DNA of 64,000 nt from Heliocidaris tuberculata (GCA_025618425.1 CM046844.1:16192920-16256919), one strand, 5' to 3'; counted from the stretch's first letter, positions 10,870 to 25,216 are shown. Program-made: numbers and translations. The notes: generated by a model not told the origin, from the sequence alone.

Positions 10870-12767
10870 CAAGTTTTTCGAATTGCCCCTACACATTTTT
10901 TTTAATTTTTAATTTGGGGGGGGGGGGGTATTCAAGATGGATTAAATGACAATAATCTTGCATCAAATAATTTTTCAAGATCATGCTTGCTCTCAAAGAT
11001 AGGATGAAATGAAAGTGGTCTATTATTCATTAATCAACAGGAAAGTAACTTTTTTTATCTTTATTCTTTAATATCAATTAAAAATATTCGAAGATGAAAA
11101 TAATTTGAATGCGTCAAGCGAAAATTTGATCGTACGTGAAATTATACTTTTGTTGAAGTAAAATGTCCAATTCTTCATTTTCTTATCATGAAATCCATCG
11201 TTGTAAACAAAACAGTATACATTGAAACATACTTTTGATAATCAATGCACTTCATTTGTTTTAAAATTGTCCTCTTATCAATCTGTTATTTTAAGTTGTA
11301 TATTGTAGTTTAAGACATATATTCATTGTATCTAGTATTCAAACAACTCAGTAACTTACTTCATGTATCTGTTTACTTTCTTGAGAGCTTTCAGAATCTG
11401 TTTCTCTTGATTTTTTTCCCCCCATGATTATATCATATTTATTCAAGGCTAAAATGGGTATTCGATTAATCTGAAATGTATTTGTTTTATTCTGTAGAGT
11501 GTCCAACTCAGAGGAGCATTTGTTCTTGACTTGTGCAGAAATTGTAAATTTTGGTTAACATATATATTCCTAGTACGTATACAAGTGAGTGGAAAGAGAA
11601 AAAAGACATTTAAAGGCGACACCTTTTCTTACAGATAAAAAAACAACAAGTACAAAATTGTATACAAAATGTCATGTTAGTTTTTATCTTATTTAGTTCA
11701 TTTTTATTTGTGGTAGTTTGGTAAAGGGGAAAGAAAACACTATTTACAGGTATGTTTTTGCTTTGGGGGGGGTCAAATTTTTTTCATTGCCATGCACATA
11801 TCTATGATTTTTATTTCCGCTTCTTTTTCAAGAAATCAAGGTGTTATTAGTTTTATTTTTTAAACAAATATTTAGTATCATAATCAAATATGAATATTCT
11901 ATATAATATTGTATATCCAGTGTACATGTACAACTACTTGCAACTTTTACCAGAATTTTTTTTAAAATCATGATTACAATACCTTCAAAAACACCTTGCA
12001 AAAAGATCAACGGATCAACCAGATTTTGAATGACAAATTAGATTCTTATAGAGATGACTTTTTATTCACATGTTAAAGTGATTTGACAAATATTGTTTTA
12101 TTGTCTTTCAAATAAATAAATATTGATAATTAATCTTTCTTGAATAAAATATGCTCACTGTTTAAAATGTCTTTCATCATGGAAATAAATGTTTAGAATA
12201 AAAATCAGAGACTTTTTGTTTATTTGTATAATTTCAGGACAGAAGAAGTAAATGTGTGAATCTGTGAGTGCGATCAATAGAAAAAGGGTATTTGAAGAGT
12301 GGGAAATCTATTCTGTTATGGTTTTTAATTATTACATGTGTCATTATTTCTTTTGGGAGCTTTCAGTTATACCAAAATTTATTATTTAACTCCTGAAGAT
12401 ACATGTACATCTTGGGGGGGGGGAATCATTCAAAAATGTTATACATGTACTTGGAAAGGCAGGTAACCAAGATGATATGGATGGTGACAATGATTTGAAA
12501 TTTCTTTTCAATTGTAATTCTAGATGTCTAGTTATGGTAATATTTACTATTTCAAAGTCCATAACATGATACATATAGAGTTCTTATTCTTCTCATTGAC
12601 AAATGAACTTTTTTTTTTCCTTACAATACATTGAAAATGCTTCTTTACTTTCAGGAATATTTCATCAAACTTAATTTCTAGAACAAATTAATATGTAATT
12701 CACTTAATTTCATGACGATGTCAAAATTTCAAAAAGGTGAAATAGTATCAAGCTGTAGCACATAGTA
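10870..12767. other. Intergenic DNA, no gene seen
   Basis: AT-rich sequence without splice-bounded open frames. It may include part of the upstream gene's 3' UTR. Short G runs occur at 10915-10929, 11765-11772 and 12414-12423. Confidence 0.55.
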
Positions 12768-12936
12768 AACAAATATACCATGCACTGAGAGGCTCTAGTT
12801 GAAATTATGGATTCCGAGGTGGCAGGAATAATACTATTTTCTGAGGGGCATAGCCGCGAAGAAAATAGTGCTATTTCTTTCACCAAGGAATCCATAATTT
12901 CACTAGTGGCTCAAAACAGTGCATGATATATTTGTT
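12768..12936. repeat. Foldback repeat with about 60-bp arms
   Basis: AACAAATATACCATGCACTG on the left is mirrored by CAGTGCATGATATATTTGTT on the right. The arms continue through GAAATTATGGATTCC and GGAATCCATAATTTC to a loop containing two inverted AATA(C/G)TATTT words. A further inverted pair (ATATCCCTCC at 12940 and GAGGGATATAA at 13160) begins just after it. Confidence 0.7.
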
Positions 12937-13790
12937 TTATATCCCTCCAACGAATCTTGAAAAAATAATGATAAAAATGTACCGCGGTTTACACAGTGGT
13001 CTATGAGGCCGATACTGATAGCACTTTTCACATGTTATCGATGAAAAACACTAATCGATTGCATATCTGTGACAACATTCATGGTACAGTGCACTATACC
13101 ATGAATGACATCACGGTATAGCACATTTTTCTTCATCGGCATCAGCATTATCCATTAATGAGGGATATAATAGCTACTACATACAAACATTTGTTTCATG
13201 AATCACTCTGAATCTTTCTTAACAAATAAATCCCACTATATAAAGTCCTGGAACTACTTGGAATATCAGGGTGTCCGGGCCATAGGACACCAGTGCTCAG
13301 CCCAATGTCAAATCATATTATTCAATAGTGGCTAGTTAATATTTTGCAATCATTTATTACTGATATTGTTCAAATCCCAAAATGAACCTCTATGAAAAAA
13401 GCAAATCTGAAGGAAATACATATACAGAAGTATGAAAAACTATACATTTAATTTACATGCAGAGCATACAAATGACAGAAATGGTCACTGCAGAAGTAAC
13501 ACAGAATGGGCTACAAAATATTGTACACACAAACCTCTTTCACTCACATTTTTACATTGATTTGAAAATTGACCGGTTTGGATTGAAAGTGCAAAATGCT
13601 TCCATCAGTCACAATGCTAACTTGCATCATTTCCTAGTATCTTCATTGCACTCTAAAGTAGAATATATTTTACTTCAATAACCCATTGACTATTATTTTA
13701 ATCCCCTTAGGGACAACCCAGTTTCTGTAGGCAAAGGGTTAAGAGTTAAGAGTGCAATATATTTGAAGACCAATACCATAATACTTTCCT

Positions 13791-14312
13791 CAGACCCCAT
13801 TCTCATGATGCGATTGGAAAGTGATCACGCTATCGTGGGGCGACCTATTCTGCAAGCACAGACCCTAATTTGACACTTTATCAGAAAAATCATTGTGTCT
13901 TGAGAGAAGCCTAACCCAGTTACATCATGTACCTGTGTCAGGAGCAGCTATAGTACATGGCCTATAGTAGTCTTAAATGTATATGCAGACACTCTTTTAT
14001 GACTAACCAGGGTTTGTGCCTGCAAACTAGAGGCGACCCATGGCACGCACCATGGAGGTCCACTGGCACACCACTGGTTCACACCTGCAGAGGTTATCGC
14101 GATCTATCATGGCACTCTCTGCACAGAAGAATGCGAATTGGCACACTATAGATCGCGCTGTCTCTCGTGGAGCACCCCTTAGAGGAGGTCCAGCCGTCCG
14201 CCGTTTTGGATCACCTAGCATGCTCGTAGATCGCACCGTCACAACATCTCTGCATTCTCACCTTAGAGATGCCGCGATCTAGCTACTATCTCATTAATGA
14301 GAACGGGGTCTT
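13791..14312. mobile_element. TIR element of about 520 bp
   Basis: Left end CAGACCCCATTCTCATGATG and right end TCATTAATGAGAACGGGGTC are inverted repeats with few mismatches. The interior is GC-richer than its surroundings and holds several copies of a CGCGATCTA word in both orientations. Overlapping open frames of 71-80 codons inside have no recognisable domain and follow from the lack of AT. Confidence 0.55.
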
Positions 14313-14590
14313 AGTCATTTAGGTTTCAATATGGTGCATGTAGTGTACAAGTAAAGGCTACTGTACATATCCTCACAGACTTATAGCTGAACTGTTTTAT
14401 ATCATAGGCTAAGAGCTAAAAGAGGGTTCACTCTGTGTAACCTTATATGAATTAAAATGATTCAGGCTCTCAGCAGACAATATAATTCTTGTTCAGTTAT
14501 GAGTTTTACAACAAATCATTAGCCCTAGCATGCCCAGGATGGCAATGCAGTGGCAAATAAGCAGTTGGTGCAAAAAAAGTTTTGATTTAA

Positions 14591-15173
14591 AGGAAACCAA
14601 AACCCAAGGAGAGAATCAATGTTATTGGAAAGTGAAAATTCAGAGAAGCACTTTACAAAAAGTTTCATTAAAATTGGTTAAAAAATGAGAGAGTTATGGA
14701 AGTTTGAAAAGTCTCGTTTTACTTTCTATGGGGATCCTCAAATTGGCAAAATTGCTTCAAAATGGCTGATTTTGTGAACAACTCTCCATTTGTTTTGTAC
14801 ACAGATTTTCAGATTTTCCCCATTATCTCTCAGGGTGCTCCTTGTCTCCTCCTGAACTCGACATATGTGGTGTAAAATACATTTTCCCATTATATATGTT
14901 GAGCTCAGAAGGAGATTAACTGCACCTTGAAAGATAATGGGGAAAATCTGAAAATCTGTGTACAAAACAAATGGAGAGTTGTTCACAAAATCAGCCATTT
15001 TTAAGCAATTTTGCCAATTTGAGGATCCCCATAGAAAGTAAAACGAGACTTTTCAAACTTCCATAACTCTCTCATTTTTTAACCAATTTTAATGAAACTT
15101 TTTGTATTTAGTGCTTCTCTGAATTTTCACTGTCCAAATTAACATTGATTCTCTCCTTGGGTTTTGGTTTCCT
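14591..15173. mobile_element. Long-armed TTAA-flanked MITE (almost a perfect palindrome)
   Basis: AGGAAACCAAAACCCAAGG at the left end is exactly mirrored by CCTTGGGTTTTGGTTTCCT at the right, with TTAA outside both ends (14587-14590 and 15174-15177). The arms are about 280 bp each and nearly identical, leaving only a short loop around 14870. High arm identity implies recent insertion or gene conversion between arms. No protein. Confidence 0.85.
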
Positions 15174-15179
15174 TTAAGC

Positions 15180-16199
15180 TGCATACGGAAAGTGTTTTGA
15201 TTTATCCTTGGAATCAGCATAACATAAGAAAAACGTAACTCAGAATGAAACCCCTTGGGAATATTCACTAAATGAAAATGAAATCATTTTAAAAAGAAAG
15301 AAATGAAAGAGTATTTCTGAATGAATCTTAAAGACAATCTCCAGTTCTGCTCAAATCAAAAGGTCAAATTCTCAGAGAATTGAAATAATTATTATTCAAA
15401 TTAAACAATAACTTACATCTGTCAAATTACTAAGGTAAAAAAGGTAGACCTTCTAGGTGTAACAAAAAATATTTGACACTTTAGATTGATTATTCACTTC
15501 TAGTAGCAATGAGTAGTGAGCTAATAAAGGTGGATAAGGAGGATGGAACAATGTAAGAACTCTTTTTTAATGGTATACAACCCTACTGTAATTAAAATGG
15601 GGAAAATACAATACAATCATATGAGGTTCAAGCACTTACCTCTAGTTTATCTCACAATCACATTTGCATGTACCATCTGAGATAAATCCTACATGCAATT
15701 AAAGATCGTTTTAATCTTATTTTAAGTACACTATACTCCTGGGATTTTTTTTTTTACGAGACAGTGCTCTTTTATATACATTTGTAGGGCCTAGACCACT
15801 CCCACATATGCGAGGTTATTGTAGATAATCTCGCACTTCGTACCTTCATATTGCGATGAATTGCCTCTCATAGCAAGTGTGTGATATTTTACAAATATGT
15901 GTGCTGGAAAGAAGCAAGATCGCTGGCCAAAAACAGCCTGGAAATTTCAATTGAGCAAGATGATAAAGATCCTATTGAAGAATCTGGCATGATCATATTC
16001 TATCATCCAAAAATGTAGAAGGATGTACTTCTCTAAATTTTGCTGATTTTATTGGTGTTTTTACCTCTTCAACTTAGAGGTGAAGACCACCGCTAAAATT
16101 GACACAGCCCCACATAGTAGTGATGGTTCCGTGGGCGTTTGAGTGGAAGGGCCTAGACTCTATACTTCTAGTTCTACTTCTTCTACTTCTACTTCTTCT
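15180..16199. other. Intergenic DNA, no gene seen
   Basis: AT-rich, no convincing exon or repeat boundary recognised apart from a poly-T run near 15747. Confidence 0.5.
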
Positions 16200-16819
16200 A
16201 CAGTAGAGGAGCACGGCCGATATTGGAGACTGTTTCCGATTTGCGAGACTGTCTCCCATATTGGAGACTTAACTTACAAAAGGACAAAAGAAAAAACACC
16301 AACAAAAAGGCAGTTTCTCTCAGCCAAAACTTTGCCTCACTGAGGTCAGAAGCCCATTTGTCTTGTGTGTGGATCATAACAAAAAATGTTATGAAAACAA
16401 AAGTAGACGGTGAATTTTTAGAGCAGACGGTCAATAGAGGTAATTTTTCATGAGGAATCTGCTTATCACATTTTCATTTTGAGCCGAGGTAATCCCTTTG
16501 CTGCAAATGTAAACAAAGAAAATTGGTCTTTTAAAGTGGAGACTGTCATGAATGTCTCCCAAATAGGCTACCCAAAATGTTGACAAAAGGGCATTATCGT
16601 GAAATCTGTCACCGGTCCAATCACTGCCGTTTATTTCGTCAGTGCTGGTGACAGCATTCTACTCCCATAGACTTTGTACACAATGCGAGCGCACACGCGG
16701 GAAGAGAGGAGACAGATTTCACGATTAGGCCGACAAAAGTCTCTGACAAACTAATAGAGACAGTCTCCCAAATGGGAAATATCTCCAATATTGGCCGTGC
16801 ACCTCTAGATCTACTGTTC
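16200..16819. mobile_element. TIR element with nested inverted repeat
   Basis: The left end ACAGTAGAGG-AGCACGGCCG, followed by ATATTGGAGAC, is mirrored at the right by TCTCCAATATTGGCCGTGC and CCTCTAGATCTACTGT. Inside, ATCGTGAAATCTGTC (16596) recurs inverted as GACAGATTTCACGAT (16710), so a second small inverted repeat is nested. GAGACTGTCTCCC words are repeated in the arms. Confidence 0.6.
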
Positions 16820-16829
16820 TAGTTCTTCT

Positions 16830-16925
16830 CTCTTTTTCCTTTCCTCCTCCTCCTCCTCCCCCCCCCCCCCCCTTCTCTCTCTCTCTCTCTCTTCTTCCTC
16901 CTCCTCTTCTTCTTCTTCCTCTATG
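16830..16925. repeat. Pyrimidine-rich CTC/CT/CTT tract
   Basis: CTCCTC units, a C run of about 14, a CT run and CTT units follow one another. It is simple sequence; the open frames across it are artefacts. Confidence 0.9.
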
Positions 16926-17439
16926 GCAATTGTACAGTAACTGTACTAGAATAACAAACACAATTATACACATGTGGGACTGTCAAGGAAGTTGTTTGTA
17001 GGAGAGAGATTCAGTAGTTAAACTAGAACCTACTTTGACATTCTAACATAATATTTTAATTTTCTTACATAATTCTGACACTTGAAACTTTAAAAAAAAA
17101 TCATGTGATACAAAATAAAAAGCAATAGCTCACCTGCAAAAGCTCTTTAGCCTTCATACAATTTCGAGAAGAAAGTACTTGAAATCAGACCATGGGCGCT
17201 GCCATTTTTGTGTGCAATGCGCATGCGCATAGTCTTCACATCTAGTGCGCATGCGCCGCATTAATAAAAACAAAAATGTATTTTTACCAAGGAGGTGGAA
17301 GAGCTTCCACCTCCCTGATTTTACTATGCATCCTTCACCAGAGTTGTTAGTGCAACCGCTCAGCATTTTGGCACCACCGTTTCAAGGTCATACACGAGAG
17401 CAATTATTTGCAAAAATATTTACTATATAGCTGTTTCTC

Positions 17440-17597
17440 TTCTTTCTTTTCACTCTTTTTTATCTCCCCTGTCAGTGTGTCTGCCCCCTTTTTTCTCTCT
17501 CTCTCTCTCACTCTCTTACTCCTTCCGTTCATCCTCTCTCTCCTCCTCCCCTGTCTGTTATTCAATCACTCTCCCCTCTCTGATCTCTCCCTTCATG

Positions 17598-17642
<45 letters not shown>

Positions 17643-17686
17643 CATGATCCCCTTCTCATCTTCCTCACCCCCCCTTCCCCCTCACT

Positions 17687-17745
<59 letters not shown>

Positions 17746-17805
17746 TCCCTTCTATCCACCCTCTCTCTTCCTCTCCCTTCCCTTCTATCCACCCTCTCTC
17801 TCCCC
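17440..17805. repeat. Long (CT)n-rich region
   Basis: Several pure CT runs of 10 to 22 units (for example 17605-17638 and 17692-17742) lie in pyrimidine-rich DNA. They are followed by a 31-bp unit (CCCTTCCCTTCTATCCACC...) present twice in tandem (about 17743 and 17777). Confidence 0.9.
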
Positions 17806-17879
17806 AGCCTCACTTTCACACAATGAAAGTAACTTCTGACACTATTCATCCCAAACTTGGGCAAAGGTGATTAATTCGA

Positions 17880-19690
17880 ACATGCTTTTTATGAATGGTA
17901 AGTGCTCAGTCATCCACGATTGCATTTAGGTGAGTAGCCTATCAAGTTAAAGAAAACATTTTCAACTATCATACCATTATAACATATTTCAGTGATTTCA
18001 TGTTGTTTTTAAGGTATTGTGGCTTGAGTATTGGTTTCCTTTTAATTGACTCACACTGTATACATGTATATCACTTCCAGTAGCAAACATTAAAAACAAA
18101 AAGACAATTACATTCAGGATGCATTTCTTCTTAACCCGTTGAAGACATTTACATTTTCATTCAACAAGCACTTCTAATGTGTTCCATCCCAAGAAAATTT
18201 GGAGCTCAGTACTCAAGAGATCAAAAATATTAATTTAACATTTAAAGTTAATAAGTTATCCTTTAAACATGCTTAAATGCAACTGTACTGCTTTCAGAGA
18301 AGCAACAATAGGCATACAGGGCACAGTTTCGGAGGGGAGAGGATCTGACGCCTTTTGCCCGAATATCAACTTTCTAGTTTTTAATTTTTTTTTGCGAGCG
18401 AGCAAAACGAGCAAGCAAAAATTGTAACACAAATGTGTGACACAATTGTGAAACTACATATTCACGCATCTCCCTGCCCAATATGAGGATATGAGGTGGT
18501 GGTTGCCTGAATAATGGAACTTTAAAAAATCCGGGTGGTTGTAGCCTCCCCCCCCCCCCCCCCCCCCCCCAACTCGTACACATATGATAGCAACAAGACA
18601 GAAGATACTTGTAAAGCAAAATGAACATACAGTACATGCAGCAATTTTCAATAGAAAGTGTATTTCAAAATATTTATTCTTGATTAAATCAATAATATCT
18701 TCAGGATTTCTTAAATCATGAAATAAAAGATTGCATAACAACAACTATGGGAACAACAAACTACAAAGTGAAAATGCAAAACACAGTACATGTACACAAA
18801 GTACAGCTAGCTGGTGTGTTGGAACTGGGAATCTTACAACTTCTTCATCAGAGAGAATCTTTAATCCTTTTTATGATCAAATCAATTTCTTGAAGTATAA
18901 AAACTGAAAATGTTAATCTATAACTACACAGTGGATTAAAAAGGCCAGTGGTCAAATCAACAGACATGAAAAGCTTTTGCCTTGCATGGAAACAGAAAAA
19001 TCTGCTAAACAGATTATGACAGAAAGTCTATATGAGGAACATTAGACAAATAATACAAAACTTCGGGACTTTGAAAGTCAAGTAGTATATCACAGGTCAT
19101 GTGACTCTGCTTTGTCATTAAATCTCAATTTGCAATTTGTCTAGTTTTTTATTACCCTTACCTACAAAGCCCCTGTGAAAAACAGGTACCTTTTTTTAAA
19201 GTAAGGAATGAAATGGCACCAAAAAAAAATAACAGCTACAGACTCAAGACACAGGCAGATAAAGGTTCGAGATATAAAATGCCATTCTCCCTATGAAAAA
19301 AAAACGATTAAGTTTGCTGTTCTATTTGCTATGCTTTCTAGGTATCATGAGCTTGTATGATTTTTCAAACATTAGACCCCCTCCCTTTCTGACATTACTG
19401 GAAATTCTGGAATCCAACTCTGAAAGTGGAATGAACAAAAAGCAGTGCTTTTGTAGTGTTGCTTTATGGAGATGTTCTTTCCTAATCACTCCTCAAACCA
19501 GTTACTCAGTACATGATCGTAAACATTTCCTGAAAATAAATAATCATGATGTACAATAGTCTGTTAAAAGTTATGAATGTTACAATAATCTCGTAAATCC
19601 AAACATAACTCTAAGAGCAATAAGGGTATGGAAATTGCCCTAGAGTTGATTTCTAAAGGTGTTGTCATAGGCTTGGATGAATATCAATCA
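17880..19690. other. Intergenic DNA, no gene seen
   Basis: AT-rich with a poly-C run of about 23 at 18548-18570 and nothing else recognised. The 3' UTR of the SCO gene (minus strand) probably takes up its right edge. Confidence 0.5.
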
Positions 19691-19694
19691 AAAA

Positions 19695-19712
19695 TTTATT
19701 CAGTATTTTATT
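19695..19712 (-). terminator. Polyadenylation signals for the SCO gene
   Basis: Two AATAAA hexamers on the minus strand (plus-strand TTTATT at 19695-19700 and 19707-19712) lie about 120-130 nt past the stop codon. That spacing fits a short 3' UTR. Confidence 0.5.
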
Positions 19713-19828
19713 CTCTTATCTGCTTTACAACTACTAGGTAATTTATAAATAAAAGTTTGGTAGAGAAAATGATACTTTCTAAATATAATATGTCAATACA
19801 TGTATTCTGAAATGCTGCACACAAAGCG

Positions 19829-22800
19829 CTATTTTCCAGCTTGTATTTGCTTGTATTTTCTCATCTGAGCTGCGATTCCTCCAGCCACCTGCTCATCTGT
19901 TTTGTTCTGTCCGTAGTAGTCAATAAAGCTTCCATCCGGTCCTAAGAGATACATGATGATTGTGTGATCAACCTGTAAAAATAGAAGAATAAAAAAAATC
20001 ATACAAGTTGACAATGGAATACATTAGAGGAAGTAGGACCTTACTCCATGAAAAACACTTTTTCATTTATCAAGAAATACTCAATATTTGGTAAATGTAA
20101 GAGACAAAACGTTGTTCATCTTGATGTATTAATAACATATGTCCATGTATTAAAGGTTCCCTGCACAGATTAGAAATGTTTTTATTCTTAACCATATCAA
20201 AATACTAAGGGTTTTTTTTCTTAATACATGTAAATCAAAAATAGATTTGATGGAGTTGGGCCATTCTACCTCACACATATTCAACTGAATGAGATAAATG
20301 TTAGGGGTAAGCTTCAATGAAACAATTTTACAAATGTGATCTCTGCTTACAGCAAAGTGACAAGGTTGGAGAATGGTAAGGCATGCCATCATAACTACTG
20401 ATAACATTACACCTACATGGTAAAAAAAACAATACAAATATGTGTATATTCGTTGTTGCTAAATATTTTACATTTACTGGTCATCACAGTAGATGATGTT
20501 CAAGATAAACCATAAAGTCTTTGAACTTACAATGTAGTCATTGTCCTCATCCTTTGGTCCCATGCTGTAGTATACTCGGAAGTTTCTTGAGACTTCATCA
20601 ATCTTATCCTTAGACCCTGTCAGTCCAACCAGGTTGGGGTCAAATTCTGAAAAATTACATGGAGAAAAGACCTATTACAGTTTAAAGACCAGAAACTGTA
20701 ACAAATTTCATGAGGTCGAGAATTATGAGACTGTGAAGTCACAAAATAACTCAAACACAACATGAATTTTTCAATTTTAACAAGCTCTTGATTTTATAAA
20801 ATACTGGAGTCTTATTTGTAAATCAGGTTATAATTTAGCTCTGTTTTTGTTTTTTGGTTTTGTTCTCCATTTTAACATTCATATCTAGAAGCATTCTACA
20901 AAGTCTTTTTTTTCTTCTTCAGAAGCCCATAATAGCCTGGTACTTCATGGAAGAGGGAATGGACAAGAGAGAGGTAAAAGAAAGAGTTTTTTGGGGAGGA
21001 AAATGAAGAAAAAGAAAGAAAAGGAAAGAGAAAAGAAAAGGGATTGGAGAATAGCACAATAGAGAGACAATGAAGGGAAATGTGGGTTGAAAGGGATAGT
21101 TTAGAAAGCAAGAAAAGATGTGAGAGAGAAAGGGTTTTTTTTTTTTAATGTGTGTGTGCAAGAGAGAGACAGACAAACAGACAAAGAGGTACACACAGAC
21201 AGACAGAAAGAGTGATAAAAACAAAAGAGAGATGGCTATGACACAGGGAATTCAAAGTGGCAAACAAGTGGCATACATCAGTGGACAAAGAAAGTCAAAT
21301 TGTTATTTGCTGGATTGCCTTCAACATGATAGAGACTTGACAACTCAGTGACAGCTGAAAATATTTGGCTCCATTCCTGATCTAAGCAAACTTTTGCTTA
21401 GTTCGTATCAATTTGTTTCAAACTGAGGAGAGAGTAATCATGTTACTACCAATAACCGACCTTTGACATATGCTGCCATGGTTTCCACATCATCTCTTTC
21501 AGGATCGATGGTGATGAAGATTGGAACGACCTTGTCACAGTTTGGGCTACTATCTGTAATGGATAAATAAAAGCATGCGGTAATCAGCTTACCGGTATAA
21601 TTCTCATGTGATTAATGACTATAACTATTGTTACATTACACATAAATACTTTGCTAATTTTAACAAACATAAACTATCTATAAGAGCATGTCATTCCCAT
21701 AAGACACAAAGCACTGTATTCACAAGTTGGCATTAGAGTTACAATATGTATTCTACCATGCAGTAAAAGTATCAATTGGTGGGGAATATACTATTGAAGA
21801 GGTGCTCCGGACTCTCATTGAATTAACACAACACATAAGTGGTGTATGGCATTGAAGGAGGTGAGAAGATAGTATGGTTTTGTGTTATTGTAGTCCAGTG
21901 GATAAGTCACCGGAATGTGAATCACAAGCCAGGTACAAGGTTTGGATCCCTGCCACAGCACTAACGTCCTTCGCAAGACATCGCTCTACATTTGCCGCAC
22001 TCAATAGCATCAGGGGCGGCGCTACAGGGGGGCAGGGGGGCGGCCGCCCCCCCCCCCTATCATTTTTCAAGCGAGCAAAAAAAAAAAAAAAGGAGGAAGA
22101 AGGGGGAAAAAAGAGAAAGAGAAGGGGAAATGGAGAAGAGAAGGCTAGGCCATGCAATTATGACATAACTGTTATAGTCCTATTTGTTATTTCAAGACCC
22201 TCGACGTGCGACGTTGCTATACGCGTCATTTTGCCCCCCCTATTCAAATACCCTGGCGCCGCCCCTGAATAGCATTGAAGTAAATTGGTTCAGGTAGGAC
22301 AAAATTCCTTCAATGCTTCATGGTAGCTGAAGCCTGCTAGACTACAGCCAAGTAATAATGCAAACCTCTTAAGAAAAGCAAAGACATTGCTAAATATGTG
22401 ATGTGCGCTATACCAGAACAGAATACTACATTATTTTATCGATTTTACTCTCAGTAGGGGACTAACATCATCTTGGCCCACAGGTGCAAATGCAAAATGA
22501 CATCCCTAGATGCATCATTCCATGGATATTGAATGAGCTTTAGAATATATATTTCTCCCGACCAACATTTTTCATCTCATTCCAGGGACTCATACTTACT
22601 GACTTTGTTGACGGCTAGAATCATCTTCTCCAGCTCATCTGGACAGATGTCGGGGCAATGGGTGAAGCCGAAGTACAGGAGAATCCACTGCCCTAGGTAA
22701 TCTTTGTTGGTCTTGGGCTTCCCAGTGGTGTCAATCAAATCAAATGGTCCTCCTATAGCAGCCTTGCCGACAGCTTTGTTCCTCTCCTTCTGAATTTCTA

Positions 22801-25216
22801 CAAGTGTCAAAGAGAGAGGGAGAGAGGTTAAAACGAGGTAAGACAGATACATGGATTTGAAAAGACAGAACAACAAAGAGATAGATAAAGAAGAGCCAGA
22901 GGAGAGAGAGAGATAGAGACAAAGAGAATGAAACAGACACAAATAGCAACCAATATTAAAACAGGAATAAAAACAGAGAGGTAAATCAGCACGGATATTT
23001 TATTTCAAAGAAATATACAAGACCATTTTAAAAATGTCAAAGAATAAGTGAAGGAAGGTCACATGTCTTTGCTAATCACTTCACTTTTACAGGATAGCTA
23101 AGCATTGAGTTGACGAGGCTCTGTTAGTACATGTAGCATTAGCAACTTCCTTTAATTATGTAATTTCAATGTCATCATTTAAGTTTTACAGAAAAGAAAT
23201 CTAACCAAGTATTAAATCATATCACACATGACACAAATATCTTACAGCTAACTAAGTATTTTGCAACTGAAAGAGTATCATCAATAAAAAAAAATAATAA
23301 GGATGCAGTCTCTTTTTCTTCAAGAGTTGTATGACTTCATGAAATGTATATCATCAGACTTGCTAATTACTAGTTCTCAATATCAACTCACGTAGTTCCT
23401 TTTTCTCCTTAGCAGATTTGAAAGCATACAAAGCGGCACCACCAACACCTAAGAAAACCACCAAGGATTTCCAAGTAATAGGCTGAAGGAGAACAAAGAA
23501 GATGAAAAACTATATACATATATCTGATCTAAGGTCTTGTTTATTTTTTCAAAGTACATTCAAAGTCAATAATTGTTTTCATTCAGGCCTTCATATGTGC
23601 AGGATAGAGGATAAAATGTGAAGCACTTACAAGTTAAATAGTACCCACTAGTTTGCAGAAATAATCCAGTCTATTAATGGAATCTAATGCAGTTAACTTG
23701 AGCTCTGAGGTTTTCTAAGATGAGAATAATCATGATTCCATTCATCTCTTTATTTTGTAGTTCATCTTCCTATATTAATCAGGAATGTCCTCACTCAAGA
23801 ATTTTTCAGAAATTTTGTGATTAAAAGAGATCTGCAAAACTAAACTTCACTGTGTCAGTCCTTCTTTTTAGGTGGTCTGTCGTAATCGACAGATCACCTT
23901 TTGTATTCGTACGAATCTTCTTTCTTTATTTATTTATTATTTATTATTTTTATTTCCCCCATTTCTTGTCCATTCGCAATTTTATAAAAGACCAGTATCA
24001 ATTTTCGTCAAATTTTCGTCAGTGATGTCATCCCATGAGGACATGTTCCCGTTTACATATCAAGGTCAACAGGTCATCGTGACGTCATCCAGGCGCCATT
24101 TTGTCAAATCACATTATCAATCATATCTTCATAACCAATCATCAAAAATCGTCCATATTTACATGACATTAACTTCAGGTCATGGGTCATCAGGTCATCT
24201 CGTCAAAAGTCATCCAGAGGTCATGACGCGCGCGTACGCGTGCGTCAAAATTTAGAACTGCTCAGAATCATCCAAGGATCAAACGAGAGTACGTTTCAGG
24301 TCATTTCAAGCATTTCAAAAAATTCCGTCCGTGCGCGTCCGTGCGCGCGTTATGCGCGTGCGCAGCGCGTACAGAGTGTAAAAACGCCGTTTTTTCGCAT
24401 GGTTTGTGTTCCTGACACTATTCTTGACAATTTCCAACCATTTACAGGCATTCTCGACATTCCATAAGGCCACACGCGCGCGTCAAACTTTAAAATCCGC
24501 GCGCGCGTCAATGGGCAAAATAGTGTAAAAAGTCGTAAAAACATGCCTTTACAAAATTAACTCTAGCTCTTTAAATAGTCCATTGACCCCCAATTTTTTT
24601 TTTCATATTTGGGTAGAGGAGGAATCATAGATATTATTTCATGGGTAATTTGACCCTCAATTATATTGCAAAGTCATCAAAATGGCGTCTAAACTCAAAA
24701 TTTCATTTTTTCAAAAATGACGTCATCAAATTTATGCAAATTTGACTATAACTCCTTTAATATTTGTCATTTTTCGCCCAAATTTGGATATGATGTAGCT
24801 GAGACAATTCTCTACAAGATCAGTCACCACGATTTTTCATTTTGACAAAGGCATCATGGCCTATTTTTGCAATTAAAGGAGGTATGTCAATTTTTCTCAT
24901 TTTGCGTGTATTCTCTATGGGACATGACTTTTTCTCAAATCTTGATTCTACATTCCCGTCTTCTTTGAGCAGTATCTCTGTTATTTCTGCTCGATTTTCT
25001 CCAAATTTGAGTATGTTATAGCTGAGACTATAAGCTTTTACAAGTGTGCCCTCCAATTTTTGATCAGATGTCGGGATCATGCCCTTTTTTTAACTACAAA
25101 ATGTCATTTGAGAATCCCGTTTTTCGTCTACGTGTTATGTCTATTGGAAATATTTTGGTCCATTGGTAAAGCACTTGCCTCCCATTCCGGCGACCCCGGT
25201 TCGATTCCCGGTGGGT

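Noticed and set aside
14027..14282. Overlapping 71- and 80-codon frames on opposite strands
   Set aside because: They lie in a GC-rich TIR element, have no recognisable domain, and lack splice signals.
17408..17870. Ser/Leu/Pro-rich open frames up to 131 codons
   Set aside because: Produced by (CT)n microsatellite sequence, which rarely contains stops.
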